A DNA stretch of 64,000 nt from Kushneria phosphatilytica (GCF_008247605.1 NZ_CP043420.1:992001-1056000); one strand, 5' to 3'; numbered from the stretch's first letter, positions 1 to 8,601 are shown. Notes: generated by a model not told the origin, from the sequence alone. Numbers and translations: made by a program.

Positions 1-180
1 AAGATTGTTGTGGTGGATAAAAACGTGTTCGGTCTCTTCGCGGCCGCCTTCCCGGGAGAAGTAGACATCATTGAAATCAATATCGAAGGGCGCCTGTTCG
101 CGCCATTCGAGGCGTGCGGGTGTCAGCCCCAGCGAGTATGGAGAGGCGGCATGGCGGGCATGATGGCTGTTATCGGTCAC
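1..180 (-). CDS. mnmC: MnmC tRNA modification enzyme, N-terminal 60 residues
   Basis: Only the first 60 codons lie in the window; the gene runs off the left edge. The reading starts at a GTG at 180, with an in-frame TGA four codons upstream, so no earlier start is possible. The residues include ARLEWREQAPFDIDFNDVYFSREGG, shortened here to the diagnostic pieces LEWR, FDDVYFSR-like FNDVYFSR and GREETEHVF, which match the N-terminal methyltransferase domain of MnmC. In the family, this bifunctional enzyme completes 5-methylaminomethyl-2-thiouridine at the wobble position of certain tRNAs. The gene follows yciI on the same strand after about 220 bases, so it may have its own promoter. The catalytic regions are outside the window. 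Confidence 0.85.
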   Translation of the reverse strand, partial: MTDNSHHARHAASPYSLGLTPARLEWREQAPFDIDFNDVYFSREGGREETEHVFIHHNNL

Positions 181-298
181 GTTGGTGGGTCATCGAATGG
201 AAATGGAAAATTCACGAAGCTGTATAAAAAATGACCAGATCGGAGAGAGCGCCGATTCATCACGGCTGTGCCGACATGTGCTCGCAGATTTCACAGGG

Positions 299-307
299 TT
301 ATCCACA
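299..307 (+). promoter_or_regulatory. DnaA-box-like site
   Basis: The 9-mer TTATCCACA matches the strong DnaA box exactly and lies in the spacer between mnmC and yciI. A second, weaker TAATCCACG follows at about 320-328. The core is flanked by CACAG and CTGTG half repeats. DnaA could bind here as a regulator or titration site. A single exact 9-mer also occurs by chance, so function is inferred. Confidence 0.4.
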
Positions 308-345
308 CAGGCTGTGAGTAATCCACGAGCCCGGTCGAATACCGC

Positions 346-376
346 CTCGAGACGGCCGCAGCGCAGCCGGCTCGAG
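346..376 (-). terminator. Hairpin downstream of yciI
   Basis: CTCGAG and CGGC at 346-356 pair with GCCG and CTCGAG at 366-376 around a nine-base loop, with one mismatch. It lies just after the yciI stop. No U-tract follows on the minus strand, so this is at best a weak terminator or an RNA stabilising hairpin. Confidence 0.3.
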
Positions 377-399
377 TGGCATGGGAGGGGGCTCCCGGC

Positions 400-699
400 T
401 CAGGGCATAACCCGTTTGAAGGGCTTGACGGTCACGCTTTCATAGACGCCGGCGGCGACATAGGGATCGGCATTCGCCCACTGTTGCGCGGCCTGGAGTG
501 ATTCGAACTCCGCCACCACCAGGCTGCCGGTAAAGCCGGCTTCGCCGGGATCGTTGCTGTCCACCGCTGGCAGTGGCCCGGCCAGTACCAGACGCCCTTC
601 GTCGCGCAGTTGCTCAAGGCGAGCCACATGATCAGGACGAGCCTGCTGGCGCAGGGGGGTGGAGTTTTCCACATCAGTGCTGTAGATGGCGTACATCAT
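400..699 (-). CDS. yciI: YciI family protein
   Basis: A 99-residue protein starting [13 protein letters not shown], which is the usual opening of YciI-like dimeric alpha/beta ferredoxin-fold proteins. Family members carry a His-Asp pair proposed to act in catalysis; here DHVARL near residue 23 and the [17 protein letters not shown] segment are typical. No firm reaction is known for bacterial YciI. The start overlaps the yciB stop as ATGA, with an AAGGAAG ribosome site about seven bases upstream, so yciB and yciI are translationally coupled. The same yciB-yciI adjacency is seen in Escherichia coli. Confidence 0.9.
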   Translation of the reverse strand: MMYAIYSTDVENSTPLRQQARPDHVARLEQLRDEGRLVLAGPLPAVDSNDPGEAGFTGSLVVAEFESLQAAQQWANADPYVAAGVYESVTVKPFKRVMP

Positions 700-1286
700 G
701 GCTGATCTTCCTTGCGGGGTGAGGGGCGCTGATCATCGCTTGCGCCATTGCCGCCATCACGGGGCAGATGGCGGGCCAGATAAACGCCCTGAATCAGAAT
801 GAAGAGCAGGGTCAGACCCAGCATGCCGAACAGCTTGAAGTCGACCCAGACTTCTTCGCTGAAGTTCATGAACACGAAAACGTTAACCGCGCCCATGACA
901 ATGAAAAAGGCGACCCAGGCGAGGTTGAGGCGCATCCATACCGGCCGCGGGAGCGTCAGGTTCTTCTCCATCATGCGCTGGATCAGCGGTTTGCCACCGA
1001 TCAGCGGTGACAGCAGAAAGGCCGCGGCAAAAAGCCAGTTGACCACGGTCGGTTTCCACTTGATGAAGGCACCATCACCGAGCAGCACGGTCGCGCCTCC
1101 CAGCAGGATCACCAGCGCCAGGGTGATCAGATGCATGCGCTCCACCTTCCGATAGCGCCACCAGGTAAACAGCACCTGAGCAATGGTGGCCGGAATCAGG
1201 ACCGCGGTGCTGATCACGATGTCCTTCGTCCACTGATAGACGAGGAAGAACACCGCAATCGGCAGAAAGTCGACGAGCATCTTCAT
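696..1286 (-). CDS. yciB: Inner membrane-spanning protein YciB (septation protein A)
   Basis: A 196-residue polytopic inner membrane protein with about five hydrophobic segments and the family signature [11 protein letters not shown], followed by [13 protein letters not shown]. YciB (IspZ, septation protein A) is linked to cell envelope integrity and normal septum formation, probably through contacts with elongasome and divisome proteins. The C-terminal 20 residues are polar and rich in Asp, Arg and Pro, a common variable tail. It is the first gene of a two-gene operon with yciI and diverges from the PHP gene, sharing a 98-base promoter region. Confidence 0.93.
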   Translation of the reverse strand: MKMLVDFLPIAVFFLVYQWTKDIVISTAVLIPATIAQVLFTWWRYRKVERMHLITLALVILLGGATVLLGDGAFIKWKPTVVNWLFAAAFLLSPLIGGKPLIQRMMEKNLTLPRPVWMRLNLAWVAFFIVMGAVNVFVFMNFSEEVWVDFKLFGMLGLTLLFILIQGVYLARHLPRDGGNGASDDQRPSPRKEDQP

Positions 1287-1384
1287 GCGCAGGCTCCAGC
1301 AGGACAGGGAGTGCGAGCGTTGACCCCGGACAGGGCAGCGCGCACCATAAAGGCCTCATTCTGACAAAGACGCTCACCCGCGTC

Positions 1385-2371
1385 ATGCCAATGCCGTTGA
1401 CTGCCATGTTTACTTCAGCCGGTGCTCAGGCTGCTACCGATGACTCATCCAATGCTCTGCCCGAGCGCATTGGCGATGCAAGCGGCATTGATCTGCATCT
1501 GCATTCCACTGCTTCTGACGGGCGTCTCACGCCCGAAGCGTTGATGCAGCTCTGCCATCGACGTGAGCTGCACACCGTGGCGGTCACCGATCATGACACC
1601 GTAGCCGGTCTTGATGAAGCACACCAGGCAGCGCAGCGTCTGAACCTGACGCTACTGCCTGGCGCCGAACTGTCATGTCGTTGGCGCGGCATTGGCATTC
1701 ATGTCGTGGCATTGCTGCCCGGGGCGCCCGGTAGCGTGCTGGAAGCCGGCCTGGCGCAGTTGAGCGAGGCACGCCATCAGCGTGCGGCGGTTATTGCCCA
1801 GCGGCTGGAACGGGCCGGTCTTGATAGTGCACTTGAGCGAGCTCGCGAGCAGGCTGGTAGCGACCGTCCACTGGGACGACCCGATTTTGCCCGGGCGCTG
1901 GTTGAGGCCGGACTGGTGGCCGATCTGCCAGCCGCCTTCAAGCGCTACCTGGGCGCCGGTCGACCCGGCGATGTCAAAACCCACTGGCCTGAGCTGGCCG
2001 ACGTCGTCGACTGGATCGTGCGCGACGGCGGAGTAGCCGTGCTGGCACATCCACTGCGCTATCGACTGACACGCCGCAAGCTGACCCAGCTGCTCGATGA
2101 TTTCGCTGCAGCCGGTGGCGAGGGTGCCGAGCTGGTCAGCGGTTATCAGAACGAGCAGCGCACCCATGATCTGGCCGGTTTGCTCGAACGGCGAGGGCTG
2201 TATGCCTCGCTTGGCAGTGATTTTCATTATGAAGGTGGCGCGCTGGCACCCGGCACGCTGGGGCCATTGCCAGCCAGTGCTGTTGCCCCCATCTGGCAGC
2301 ATCCGAAACTGAGCGATAAGCTGAAACAGTCGGCCTTCGAATCGCTGCCAACCACAGGGAGTGTGTCATGA
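1385..2371 (+). CDS. rnm: PHP-domain phosphoesterase, RNase AM / YciV-like
   Basis: A polymerase-and-histidinol-phosphatase domain protein. Metal-binding motifs are visible: DLHLHSTASDG near residue 36, TDHDTVAG near 68, the E of PGAELS near 95, AHPLRYR near 222 and the SDFH of GSDFHYEGG near 280. Family members (Rnm/TrpH/YciV) hydrolyse 3',5'-nucleoside bisphosphates and mature the 5' ends of rRNA. The N-terminus before the first motif is about 30 residues longer than usual and has several in-frame ATGs (1385, 1391, 1406), none with a good ribosome site, so the start is uncertain. The stop overlaps the yciO start (ATGA), the same order as in Escherichia coli. Confidence 0.88.
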   Translation: MPMPLTAMFTSAGAQAATDDSSNALPERIGDASGIDLHLHSTASDGRLTPEALMQLCHRRELHTVAVTDHDTVAGLDEAHQAAQRLNLTLLPGAELSCRWRGIGIHVVALLPGAPGSVLEAGLAQLSEARHQRAAVIAQRLERAGLDSALERAREQAGSDRPLGRPDFARALVEAGLVADLPAAFKRYLGAGRPGDVKTHWPELADVVDWIVRDGGVAVLAHPLRYRLTRRKLTQLLDDFAAAGGEGAELVSGYQNEQRTHDLAGLLERRGLYASLGSDFHYEGGALAPGTLGPLPASAVAPIWQHPKLSDKLKQSAFESLPTTGSVS

Positions 2372-2988
2372 GTCAGTTCTTCCGGATTCATCCCGAAACG
2401 CCGCAGAAGCGGCTTATCCAGCAGGCTCTGGAGATCGTGCGACAGGGCGGCGTGATCGCCTACCCCACCGATTCCGGCTACGCGCTGGGATGTTCACTGG
2501 GAGAAAAGAAAGCCATCGAGCGCATCAAGTGGCTGCGCTCGCTCGATGATCGGCACAATTTTACCCTGGTCTGCCCTGATCTCTCGGCCATTGGCACTTA
2601 TGCCAGGGTCGATAATGCCGTTTTCCGGTTGCTCAAGGCATACACGCCAGGACCTTATACCTTCATCCTCAATGCGACCACCGAGGTGCCGCGCCTACTG
2701 CTGCATCCCAAGCGTCGCTCGATCGGCGTGCGCGTGCCGGATCATCCCATCGCCCGAGCACTGCTGGAAGCCCATGATACGCCGCTGATGAGCGTAACGC
2801 TGATTCCAGCCGGGGAGGAGTGGCCGATGACCGACGCCGAAGAGATCAGAGAGCGCTTCGGAGTACATCTCGACGCTGTCATCGATGGCGGTGCCTGCCA
2901 TCTCGAGCCCACGACAGTGGTGGATTTGCGCGAACTGCCACCGCAAATCGTGCGTGAAGGGCGCGGGGATACCACGCCATTTCGCTGA
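2368..2988 (+). CDS. yciO: YciO, Sua5/YrdC-fold L-threonylcarbamoyladenylate synthase-like protein
   Basis: At 206 residues this is the length of Escherichia coli YciO, and the N-terminus MSQFFRIHPETPQKRLIQQA matches it closely. The YrdC fold signature GGVIAYPTDSGYALGC is followed by KRRSIGVRVPDHPIA and the C-terminal VREGRGDTTPF. Relatives TsaC and Sua5 make the threonylcarbamoyl-AMP used for tRNA t6A; YciO keeps the fold, but its physiological activity is weak or unsettled, so synthase function is only inferred. It is translationally coupled to the upstream PHP gene. Confidence 0.92.
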   Translation: MSQFFRIHPETPQKRLIQQALEIVRQGGVIAYPTDSGYALGCSLGEKKAIERIKWLRSLDDRHNFTLVCPDLSAIGTYARVDNAVFRLLKAYTPGPYTFILNATTEVPRLLLHPKRRSIGVRVPDHPIARALLEAHDTPLMSVTLIPAGEEWPMTDAEEIRERFGVHLDAVIDGGACHLEPTTVVDLRELPPQIVREGRGDTTPFR

Positions 2989-3020
2989 TCATCATCTGAA
3001 ACAAGGCAAAATGATGGAAG

Positions 3021-3047
3021 GGCGAGACCGTTTCATGAGGTCTCGCC
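3021..3047. terminator. Bidirectional terminator between yciO and the channel gene
   Basis: GGCGAGACC pairs perfectly with GGTCTCGCC around a nine-base loop. It lies between two convergent genes and overlaps the last five codons of the channel gene. The minus-strand side continues into a moderately T-rich stretch; the plus-strand side does not have a T run. Probably a shared terminator. Confidence 0.5.
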
Positions 3048-4067
3048 GTCCTCTCCCTGGTCATGCGGCGCATCGCGGCGCTCCTGCTCGAGTGTCTTGC
3101 GCTCGTTTTTCAGGGCTTCGCTTTCTTCCTTGAGTCGAGCACTTTCCTTCTCCAGCTTCTCGCGCTCCTTTTCCTGCGCCTCGAGATTGGGATCATCGCT
3201 GTCCTCATCGAGCCAGGTGCCACAGAAACGACAGTATTTGGCATCGCGTTCATGCCCTTCGTGTCCGCAACCCGGGCAGGCTTCCTCCGAATAGCGTTCG
3301 CGGCGGATGGAACGCATGACTTCAGCAGAAAAAACCCCCGTCGGCACTGCCAGGATCGAATAGCCGATGACCATCATCAGCGCGGAGATGAACTGTCCCA
3401 AAGGGGTGACCGGGGCGATATCGCCGTAGCCGACTGTAGTGAGTGTGACGATGGCCCAGTACATCGAGCGAGGGATGCTGGTAAAGCCGGCTTCATGCGG
3501 TTCGATCAGGTAGATGATGGCGCCGAAGATGGTCACCAGCGCCATGACCATCACCAGAAACATCAGAATCTTCTGACGGCTGCGCTTGAGCGCTTCCATC
3601 AGCATGTGGCCCTCGCCGACGAACTCCATCAGGCGCAACACCCGGAACAGGCGCATGATGCGCAGGATGCGTACCACCAGCAGGGACTGGCCACCGGGGA
3701 TCAGCAGCGACAGCCATGACGGCAGAATGCTGAGCAGATCGATGATGCCGTATAAACCACGGGCGTAGCGCAGAGGACGATCCAGACAATACAGCCGCAG
3801 CAGATACTCGACGGTGAACAGGCCGGTGAACCCCCATTCGATGACGGCAAACCAGTAGCCATAGCGAGCATTCAGGTGGGGCACGCTATCGAGCATGACC
3901 ACCAGGACGCTGAGCAGAATCGCCGCGATCAGTACCAGATCGAAGCCCTTGGCCAGCGGGGTATCCGATTCGAAGATAATCTGAAAGATCCGGGCGCGCA
4001 GCGAGCGATGCTCCGGTCTGGATGAGTCGGTCAAGGCATTCTCCGCAAGCTTCAACCACCCCGGCAT
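3033..4067 (-). CDS. Voltage-gated potassium channel with C-terminal zinc ribbon and coiled coil
   Basis: A six-helix ion channel. From the ATG at 4067 it has S1 at about residues 42-60, a charged S4 (VRILRIMRLFRVLRLMEF, 132-149) and the potassium selectivity filter TVGYGD at 211-216, then S6. After the pore comes a rubredoxin-like knuckle with C264, C267, C279 and C282, then an Arg/Glu/Lys-rich coiled coil at about 296-335. A longer frame upstream overlaps the CYTH gene and is not needed. The zinc knuckle plus coiled coil probably forms a cytoplasmic assembly or gating domain; that role is inferred. It lies 23 bases downstream of the CYTH gene on the same strand. Confidence 0.88.
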   Translation of the reverse strand: MPGWLKLAENALTDSSRPEHRSLRARIFQIIFESDTPLAKGFDLVLIAAILLSVLVVMLDSVPHLNARYGYWFAVIEWGFTGLFTVEYLLRLYCLDRPLRYARGLYGIIDLLSILPSWLSLLIPGGQSLLVVRILRIMRLFRVLRLMEFVGEGHMLMEALKRSRQKILMFLVMVMALVTIFGAIIYLIEPHEAGFTSIPRSMYWAIVTLTTVGYGDIAPVTPLGQFISALMMVIGYSILAVPTGVFSAEVMRSIRRERYSEEACPGCGHEGHERDAKYCRFCGTWLDEDSDDPNLEAQEKEREKLEKESARLKEESEALKNERKTLEQERRDAPHDQGEDGETS

Positions 4068-4090
4068 GAGCACCGGAGTGGTCAGGTGGA

Positions 4091-4984
4091 TCAGGCGGCC
4101 GAAGCCGAGGCGCGCAGGTGCGACAGCAGCATCAGGGAGAGCCGGCCGAACTCGCTGTCGAGCCACGCTCGCTGATTCAGATGACTGGCCAGTCGAGCGG
4201 CCAGGGTGGCCAGCGCCGGATCATCATGTCGGGTCAGCGACTCGAAAGCACGGCGTGCAGTGAACAGGTAACGGGTTTCACCGGTGTCCTGCCAGGCATC
4301 AAGGGCGGTCAATGCCCGTTCCAGGCAGTGCTCTGGTGAGTCGAGCTGACACTCTGGCAGAGGCCAGTGCTGTTCGCGCAGAGCAACCGCACGTTCGGCC
4401 TTGCTGGTATTGGAGGGGCGCATCGGTACCGAGTCTGCCAGTGCTTCGGCCAGTTGCCAGAGCAGGGCAGGCTCACTGCCGCGCAATTCCAGCTCGAGTT
4501 CGAAGATGGGCGTGCGATGCTCACCGGCCACGATCTCGCCGCGATCGAAAGCGACCTCTACCGCGTTATTCGTATCCAGCGGTAACTGCCAGACATGCCG
4601 CTCGAAGTCGGTTCGATAAACCGGAACCAGGGCCTCCCGAACCGATGCCTGTTCGAACACCGGCAGACCGAGTCGGGCAAGCCCCTCGGTATCGAGACAC
4701 TCCTCGTCACGCGGCCATTCCCACTCGCCACGTTCGTGCAGGCCGCCCTGTCCCTGACCGGCGGTCTTGACCGTCTGTACGATCCGATCCCCGTCGCGGC
4801 GCAGGCGCAGCGCCACCCGTGCCTTTTCCAGATCCCGCTCGGGCGTATCGAAATAGGTATTGGCCAGCTGGTGTACGCTGGCAGTCATATCGGCCAGCCG
4901 CGGATGGGCGGGCAGCAGCCGTTCGGCATCGGCGCCGAGAGCAAACTTGAGCTCGATTTCCCGGGGAGAAGCAGTATTTAACAT
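4091..4984 (-). CDS. CYTH domain inorganic triphosphatase-like protein
   Basis: About 297 residues from an ATG at 4984. The CYTH signature ExExK is present as E9-I-E11-L-K13, followed by basic strands (ARVALRLRRDGDR and QTVKTAG) and acidic strand residues (FELELELRG), which line the triphosphate tunnel in this family. The closest described relative is YgiF, which hydrolyses inorganic tripolyphosphate; here the C-terminal CHAD-type helical region is short (about 80 residues). An upstream ATG at 5041 exists, but the segment between has no conservation. It sits next to the phosphate genes DUF47 and pit, which are divergent from it, fitting a phosphate-related job. Confidence 0.85.
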   Translation of the reverse strand: MLNTASPREIELKFALGADAERLLPAHPRLADMTASVHQLANTYFDTPERDLEKARVALRLRRDGDRIVQTVKTAGQGQGGLHERGEWEWPRDEECLDTEGLARLGLPVFEQASVREALVPVYRTDFERHVWQLPLDTNNAVEVAFDRGEIVAGEHRTPIFELELELRGSEPALLWQLAEALADSVPMRPSNTSKAERAVALREQHWPLPECQLDSPEHCLERALTALDAWQDTGETRYLFTARRAFESLTRHDDPALATLAARLASHLNQRAWLDSEFGRLSLMLLSHLRASASAA

Positions 4985-5085
4985 GGCAATTCGATCATCG
5001 ACCGCAACAAGGATGAATTTTTCATGACGAAGGCCACACACATTTATATACTGGCGCAGCCATTTTCAACGCGACAGACGTCAAC

Positions 5086-5766
5086 ATGGTGACCTCCAAC
5101 CCTTTTTCGGCGCTGTTTGGTCGATCGCCCTTCCAGCCATTGCTGGAACACATCGACAAGACTACCGAGTGTGCCGATCTGCTGCTTGAATTCTTCGAAG
5201 CGGCCCATGAGTCGGACTGGAGCAGGGCGACCGAGCTGCGCAATCGTATCAGCGATGGCGAGCACGAGGCGGATGAACTCAAGACCCGCATTCGTCTCAA
5301 CCTGCCCAACAGCATGTTCCTGCCTGTCTCCCGTTCCGACCTGCTGGAACTGATCAGCGTTCAGGACAAGATAGCCAACAAGATCAAGGATGTGGCGGGT
5401 ATCATGCTCGGCCGGCAGATGCAGTTGCCGGACAGTATGGTAGGCCCGGTGCGGGAGTATCTCCAGACCGCAGTGGCCACGGTACATCAGACGCGCCAGG
5501 CGCTGGCCGAGCTGGATGATCTGCTGGAGTCCGGCTTCGGCCGCAATGTCTCCGAAATGCTGAATCATCAGATCCGTGAACTGCATCGACTTGAGCATCT
5601 CGCCGACGATCAGCAGGTTGTGGTGCGTCGCCAGCTGTTCTCGCTGGAAAACGAGCTGCCTCCGGTCGACGTCATTTTCCTCTATCAGATCATTGACTGG
5701 ATCGGCGAAGTATCCGACCGCGCCGAGCGTGTCGGCAGTCGTCTGCAGATCCTGATGGCCCGTTGA
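5086..5766 (+). CDS. DUF47/TIGR00153 PhoU-like protein
   Basis: A 226-residue, almost all-helical protein of the DUF47 family, recognisable by NPFSALFGRSPF at the start, DGEHEADELK in the middle and the closing DWIGEVSDRAERVGSRLQ. The fold is related to PhoU. Such genes are nearly always directly upstream of a Pit phosphate transporter, as here (47-base gap), and are thought to modulate its activity. A TATACT-like -10 sequence lies at about 5046-5051, but the start codon at 5086 has only a weak ribosome site. Confidence 0.9.
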   Translation: MVTSNPFSALFGRSPFQPLLEHIDKTTECADLLLEFFEAAHESDWSRATELRNRISDGEHEADELKTRIRLNLPNSMFLPVSRSDLLELISVQDKIANKIKDVAGIMLGRQMQLPDSMVGPVREYLQTAVATVHQTRQALAELDDLLESGFGRNVSEMLNHQIRELHRLEHLADDQQVVVRRQLFSLENELPPVDVIFLYQIIDWIGEVSDRAERVGSRLQILMAR

Positions 5767-5813
5767 GCATAATGCTTCACGGCAAGCCAGTTGTTCGATA
5801 AGCGAAATCTCAC

Positions 5814-7079
5814 ATGACCATCATTGCGCAGCACGGCGAGCTCTTCGTCATCCTGGCCTGTCTGTTCGGCTTTTTCATGGCCTGGGGGGTTGGCGCCAAC
5901 GATGTCGCCAACGCCATGGGGACATCGGTGGGCTCAAAGGCCATCACCATCCGCCAGGCCATCCTCATTGCCATCGTCTTCGAATTTCTCGGTGCCTGGC
6001 TGGCTGGCGGCGAAGTTACCTCCACCATCCGCAAGGGCATCATCGACCCCGATCTGCTCAAGAGCGATCCCCAACTGCTGGTCTATGGCATGCTGGCATC
6101 GCTGCTGGCCTCGGCCATCTGGCTGATGGTGGCATCACGCAAGGGGTGGCCGGTTTCCACCACACACTCCGTGGTCGGCGCCATTGTCGGCTTCGCTGTC
6201 GCCGGACTCGGTCCCGGCTCCGTGCACTGGACTGCCATTGGCCAGATTGTCTCGAGCTGGCTGACATCTCCGTTACTGGCAGGCGTGATCGCCTATCTGC
6301 TGTTTCGCTCGATTCAGCGCCTGATCTTTGAAAACGACGATCCCTTTGCGGCCGCCAAGCGTTATGTGCCGGGCTACATGTTTCTGGTGGGCTTCATCAT
6401 CGCCATGGTGACCCTGCTCAAGGGGCTGAGCCACCTGGGCCTGCCACTGGGCTTTGGCGAGAGTCTGCTGCTCTCGCTGGGTATCGGTGCCGTGGTGATG
6501 CTGATCGGTATCCTGCTGGAACGGCGTATCGGGCGCACCAAGAAGAGTGACGATCGCTTCAGCTTCTCCGGGGTCGAGCAGATCTTCGGTGTCCTGATGA
6601 TGTTCACCGCTTGTGCCATGGCCTTTGCCCATGGCTCCAATGATGTCGCCAATGCGGTCGGGCCGCTGGCAGCGGTGGTCAGTGTGGTCGCCCACCAGGG
6701 CAGTGTCGGGGCATCGGCCGAACTGCCATGGTGGATTCTGATTCTTGGCGGGGGCGGCATTGTTGTCGGACTGGTGACCTATGGCCACAAGGTCATTGCC
6801 ACGGTGGGTACCGGCATCACCGAACTCACACCCTCGCGTGGTTTTGCGGCGACCCTGGCAGCGGCGACCACAGTGGTGCTGGCTTCCGGCACAGGCTTGC
6901 CGATCTCTACCACGCATACGCTGGTGGGCGCTGTCCTCGGCGTAGGACTTGCCCGAGGGATGCGTGCCCTCAATCTGCGAGTGCTGGGCACCATCGTGAT
7001 CTCCTGGCTGGTCACACTACCGGCTGGCGCAGCACTGTCGATCGTGTTCTTTTTCATGCTCAAGGGCATGTTCGGCTGA
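5814..7079 (+). CDS. Inorganic phosphate transporter, PiT family
   Basis: A 421-residue membrane carrier with the duplicated PiT signature: GANDVANAMGTSVGSKAIT in the first half and GSNDVANAVGPLAAV in the second, each in a hydrophobic repeat with about five helices. PiT carriers move phosphate as a metal-phosphate complex with protons, or with sodium in some relatives. The central loop near residues 240-255 is basic and cytoplasmic, as usual. It is the distal gene of the DUF47-pit pair and is followed by a hairpin at 7099-7130. Confidence 0.93.
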   Translation: MTIIAQHGELFVILACLFGFFMAWGVGANDVANAMGTSVGSKAITIRQAILIAIVFEFLGAWLAGGEVTSTIRKGIIDPDLLKSDPQLLVYGMLASLLASAIWLMVASRKGWPVSTTHSVVGAIVGFAVAGLGPGSVHWTAIGQIVSSWLTSPLLAGVIAYLLFRSIQRLIFENDDPFAAAKRYVPGYMFLVGFIIAMVTLLKGLSHLGLPLGFGESLLLSLGIGAVVMLIGILLERRIGRTKKSDDRFSFSGVEQIFGVLMMFTACAMAFAHGSNDVANAVGPLAAVVSVVAHQGSVGASAELPWWILILGGGGIVVGLVTYGHKVIATVGTGITELTPSRGFAATLAAATTVVLASGTGLPISTTHTLVGAVLGVGLARGMRALNLRVLGTIVISWLVTLPAGAALSIVFFFMLKGMFG

Positions 7080-7098
7080 TCTGCCCGACATGGGAAGC

Positions 7099-7130
7099 GA
7101 TGCTGCGCCTCATCATGGGGGCGCGGCATC
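7099..7130 (+). terminator. Hairpin after pit
   Basis: GATGCTGCGCC pairs with GGCGCGGCATC (one G-U wobble) around a ten-base loop, 20 bases past the pit stop. No T run follows, so termination would be weak or Rho-assisted. Confidence 0.4.
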
Positions 7131-7186
7131 GGGCTGCTGGCTGATATAGTCATGGTCCTGCCTCTCAGTAGCGCTCGGAGCTTCCC

Positions 7187-8497
7187 TTGGATACCGCCTT
7201 TCCCTTTGCCGACTGGTTTCGCAACTCTTCTCCCTATATCGATGCGCATCGTGGTCGCACCTTTGTCATTCTGGTCGAGAGCGAAGCCCTTGCAGATCAT
7301 GAGCAGAGTTCGCTGATTCAGGATCTGGCTCTGCTGCATACGCTGGGGGTGCGTCTGGTACTGGTCTTCGGGGTGCGCGAAAGTACAGCGCAGGCTCTGA
7401 GCGTGGCCGGTATCGTGCCGCGTCGGCACCAGCAGCAGGTAGTGATCGATGATGCGGCCATGGCCGTGATCGAACGCGAGATTGCCCGACTGCGTCTGCT
7501 GATCGAAGCTCGGCTATCGCCAGGGCTGCCCAACTCTCCATTACATGGCATGGAAATCAACGCCCTTAGCGGCAACCTTGTCATGGCGCGTCCTGTCGGT
7601 ATTCGCGATGGGGTCGATTTTCAGCATGCCGGCGAGGTGCGCCGGGTCCGTGCTTCTGCCATACGCGGTCTGCTCGAACAACAGGCCGTCGTGATACTGC
7701 CGCCACTGGGTTACTCCAGTACCGGCGAGGTCTTTGATCTCGATGCCGCCGAGGTGGCGCGCGAAACCGCCATTGCCCTGGAAGCTGACAAGCTGATCCT
7801 GCTCGGCCATGCGGCCGGTCTGCATGATGCCCGGGGCCGACTTTGCCATCAGCTCACGCCGGGTGAAGCGAATGCGCTGGAGGAGAGCGTCAATCCGCCT
7901 GCCGAGCTGCGGCGCCATCTGCACATTGCCTGCGAGGCTGCGCGTCAGGGCGTGGGGCGTACGCACCTGGTCAGTTGGCAGGACCGGGATGCACTGCTCG
8001 GCGAGCTTTTCACCCGTGACGGGGTGGGCACCATGATTACCCGCGAACGGTATGAGCAGGTACGTCCCGCCCGACTCGAGGATATTGGTGGGCTGCTGGC
8101 GCTGCTGCAGCCACTCGAGGCTCGCGGCGTACTGGTCACCCGTTCGCGCGAGCGGCTGGAGCAGGATATCGAGGATTACATCGTGATCGAGCGCGACGGC
8201 ATGGTGATCGGCTGCGCCGCGCTGCATCCCTTCAGCGAGGCCGGCAGTGGTGAGCTGGCCTGTGTCGTTGTTCATGACAACTATCGTGGTGGCGATCGTG
8301 GCAACCTGTTGCTGAGTGCCATCGAGCGTGAAGCGCGTCGTCAGGGGCTCAGTGAGCTGTTTGCGCTGACCACCCATACGGCCCACTGGTTCTTCGAGCA
8401 CGGCTTCGTTGAGGGAGAGGTCTCGACATTGCCCGAACGACGACGAGTGAGTTGGAACCCTCAGCGCAATTCCCGGGTGCTGGTACGCCCGCTATAG
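7187..8497 (+). CDS. argA: N-acetylglutamate synthase (amino-acid N-acetyltransferase)
   Basis: The first arginine biosynthesis step: acetyl-CoA plus glutamate to N-acetylglutamate. The 436-residue protein has an N-terminal amino acid kinase-like domain (about 1-285; note FVILVESEAL, the GVRLVLVFGVR strand and the ALEADKLILLG strand) and a C-terminal GNAT domain (EDYIVIERDGMVIGCAAL, then VVHDNYRGGDRGNLLL). It uses a TTG start: GGAG at 7177-7180 sits six bases upstream and no ATG lies near. Regulation by arginine feedback through the kinase-like domain is known for the family. It is a single gene followed by an 820-base non-coding region. Confidence 0.93.
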   Translation: MDTAFPFADWFRNSSPYIDAHRGRTFVILVESEALADHEQSSLIQDLALLHTLGVRLVLVFGVRESTAQALSVAGIVPRRHQQQVVIDDAAMAVIEREIARLRLLIEARLSPGLPNSPLHGMEINALSGNLVMARPVGIRDGVDFQHAGEVRRVRASAIRGLLEQQAVVILPPLGYSSTGEVFDLDAAEVARETAIALEADKLILLGHAAGLHDARGRLCHQLTPGEANALEESVNPPAELRRHLHIACEAARQGVGRTHLVSWQDRDALLGELFTRDGVGTMITRERYEQVRPARLEDIGGLLALLQPLEARGVLVTRSRERLEQDIEDYIVIERDGMVIGCAALHPFSEAGSGELACVVVHDNYRGGDRGNLLLSAIEREARRQGLSELFALTTHTAHWFFEHGFVEGEVSTLPERRRVSWNPQRNSRVLVRPL

Positions 8498-8535
8498 CAC
8501 TCTGTTGGGAGCAGCTTCGGTGCCTGTTCTGATCG

Positions 8536-8553
8536 TGTCGCTCTGAACTGACA
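8536..8553 (+). promoter_or_regulatory. Candidate GlrR binding site 1
   Basis: TGTCGCTCTGAACTGACA is an exact match to TGTC-N10-GACA, the motif described for GlrR upstream of glmY in enterobacteria. It lies about 230 bases upstream of a sigma-54-type promoter, an enhancer-like distance, and the glrR gene itself is 3 kb downstream. Binding is inferred. Confidence 0.6.
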
Positions 8554-8566
8554 TGTCCGATGCTAT

Positions 8567-8584
8567 TGTCGCTTCCGAGCGACG
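8567..8584 (+). promoter_or_regulatory. Candidate GlrR binding site 2
   Basis: TGTCGCTTCCGAGCGACG matches TGTC-N10-GACA at seven of eight fixed positions. Its start lies 31 bases after that of site 1, about three helical turns, so two GlrR dimers would lie on the same DNA face. Confidence 0.45.
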
Positions 8585-8588
8585 CGCT

Positions 8589-8601
8589 TAATTAATTGAT
8601 T
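8589..8601 (-). promoter_or_regulatory. IHF-like site
   Basis: Read on the minus strand, AATCAATTAATTA matches the IHF consensus WATCAANNNNTTR exactly. It is in an AT-rich stretch between the putative GlrR sites and the sigma-54 promoter, the place where IHF bends DNA to bring an enhancer-bound activator to the polymerase. Confidence 0.55.

Noticed and set aside
10..234. Plus-strand frame of 74 codons at the left edge
   Set aside because: The opposite strand encodes the recognisable N-terminus of MnmC, so this is an antisense shadow.
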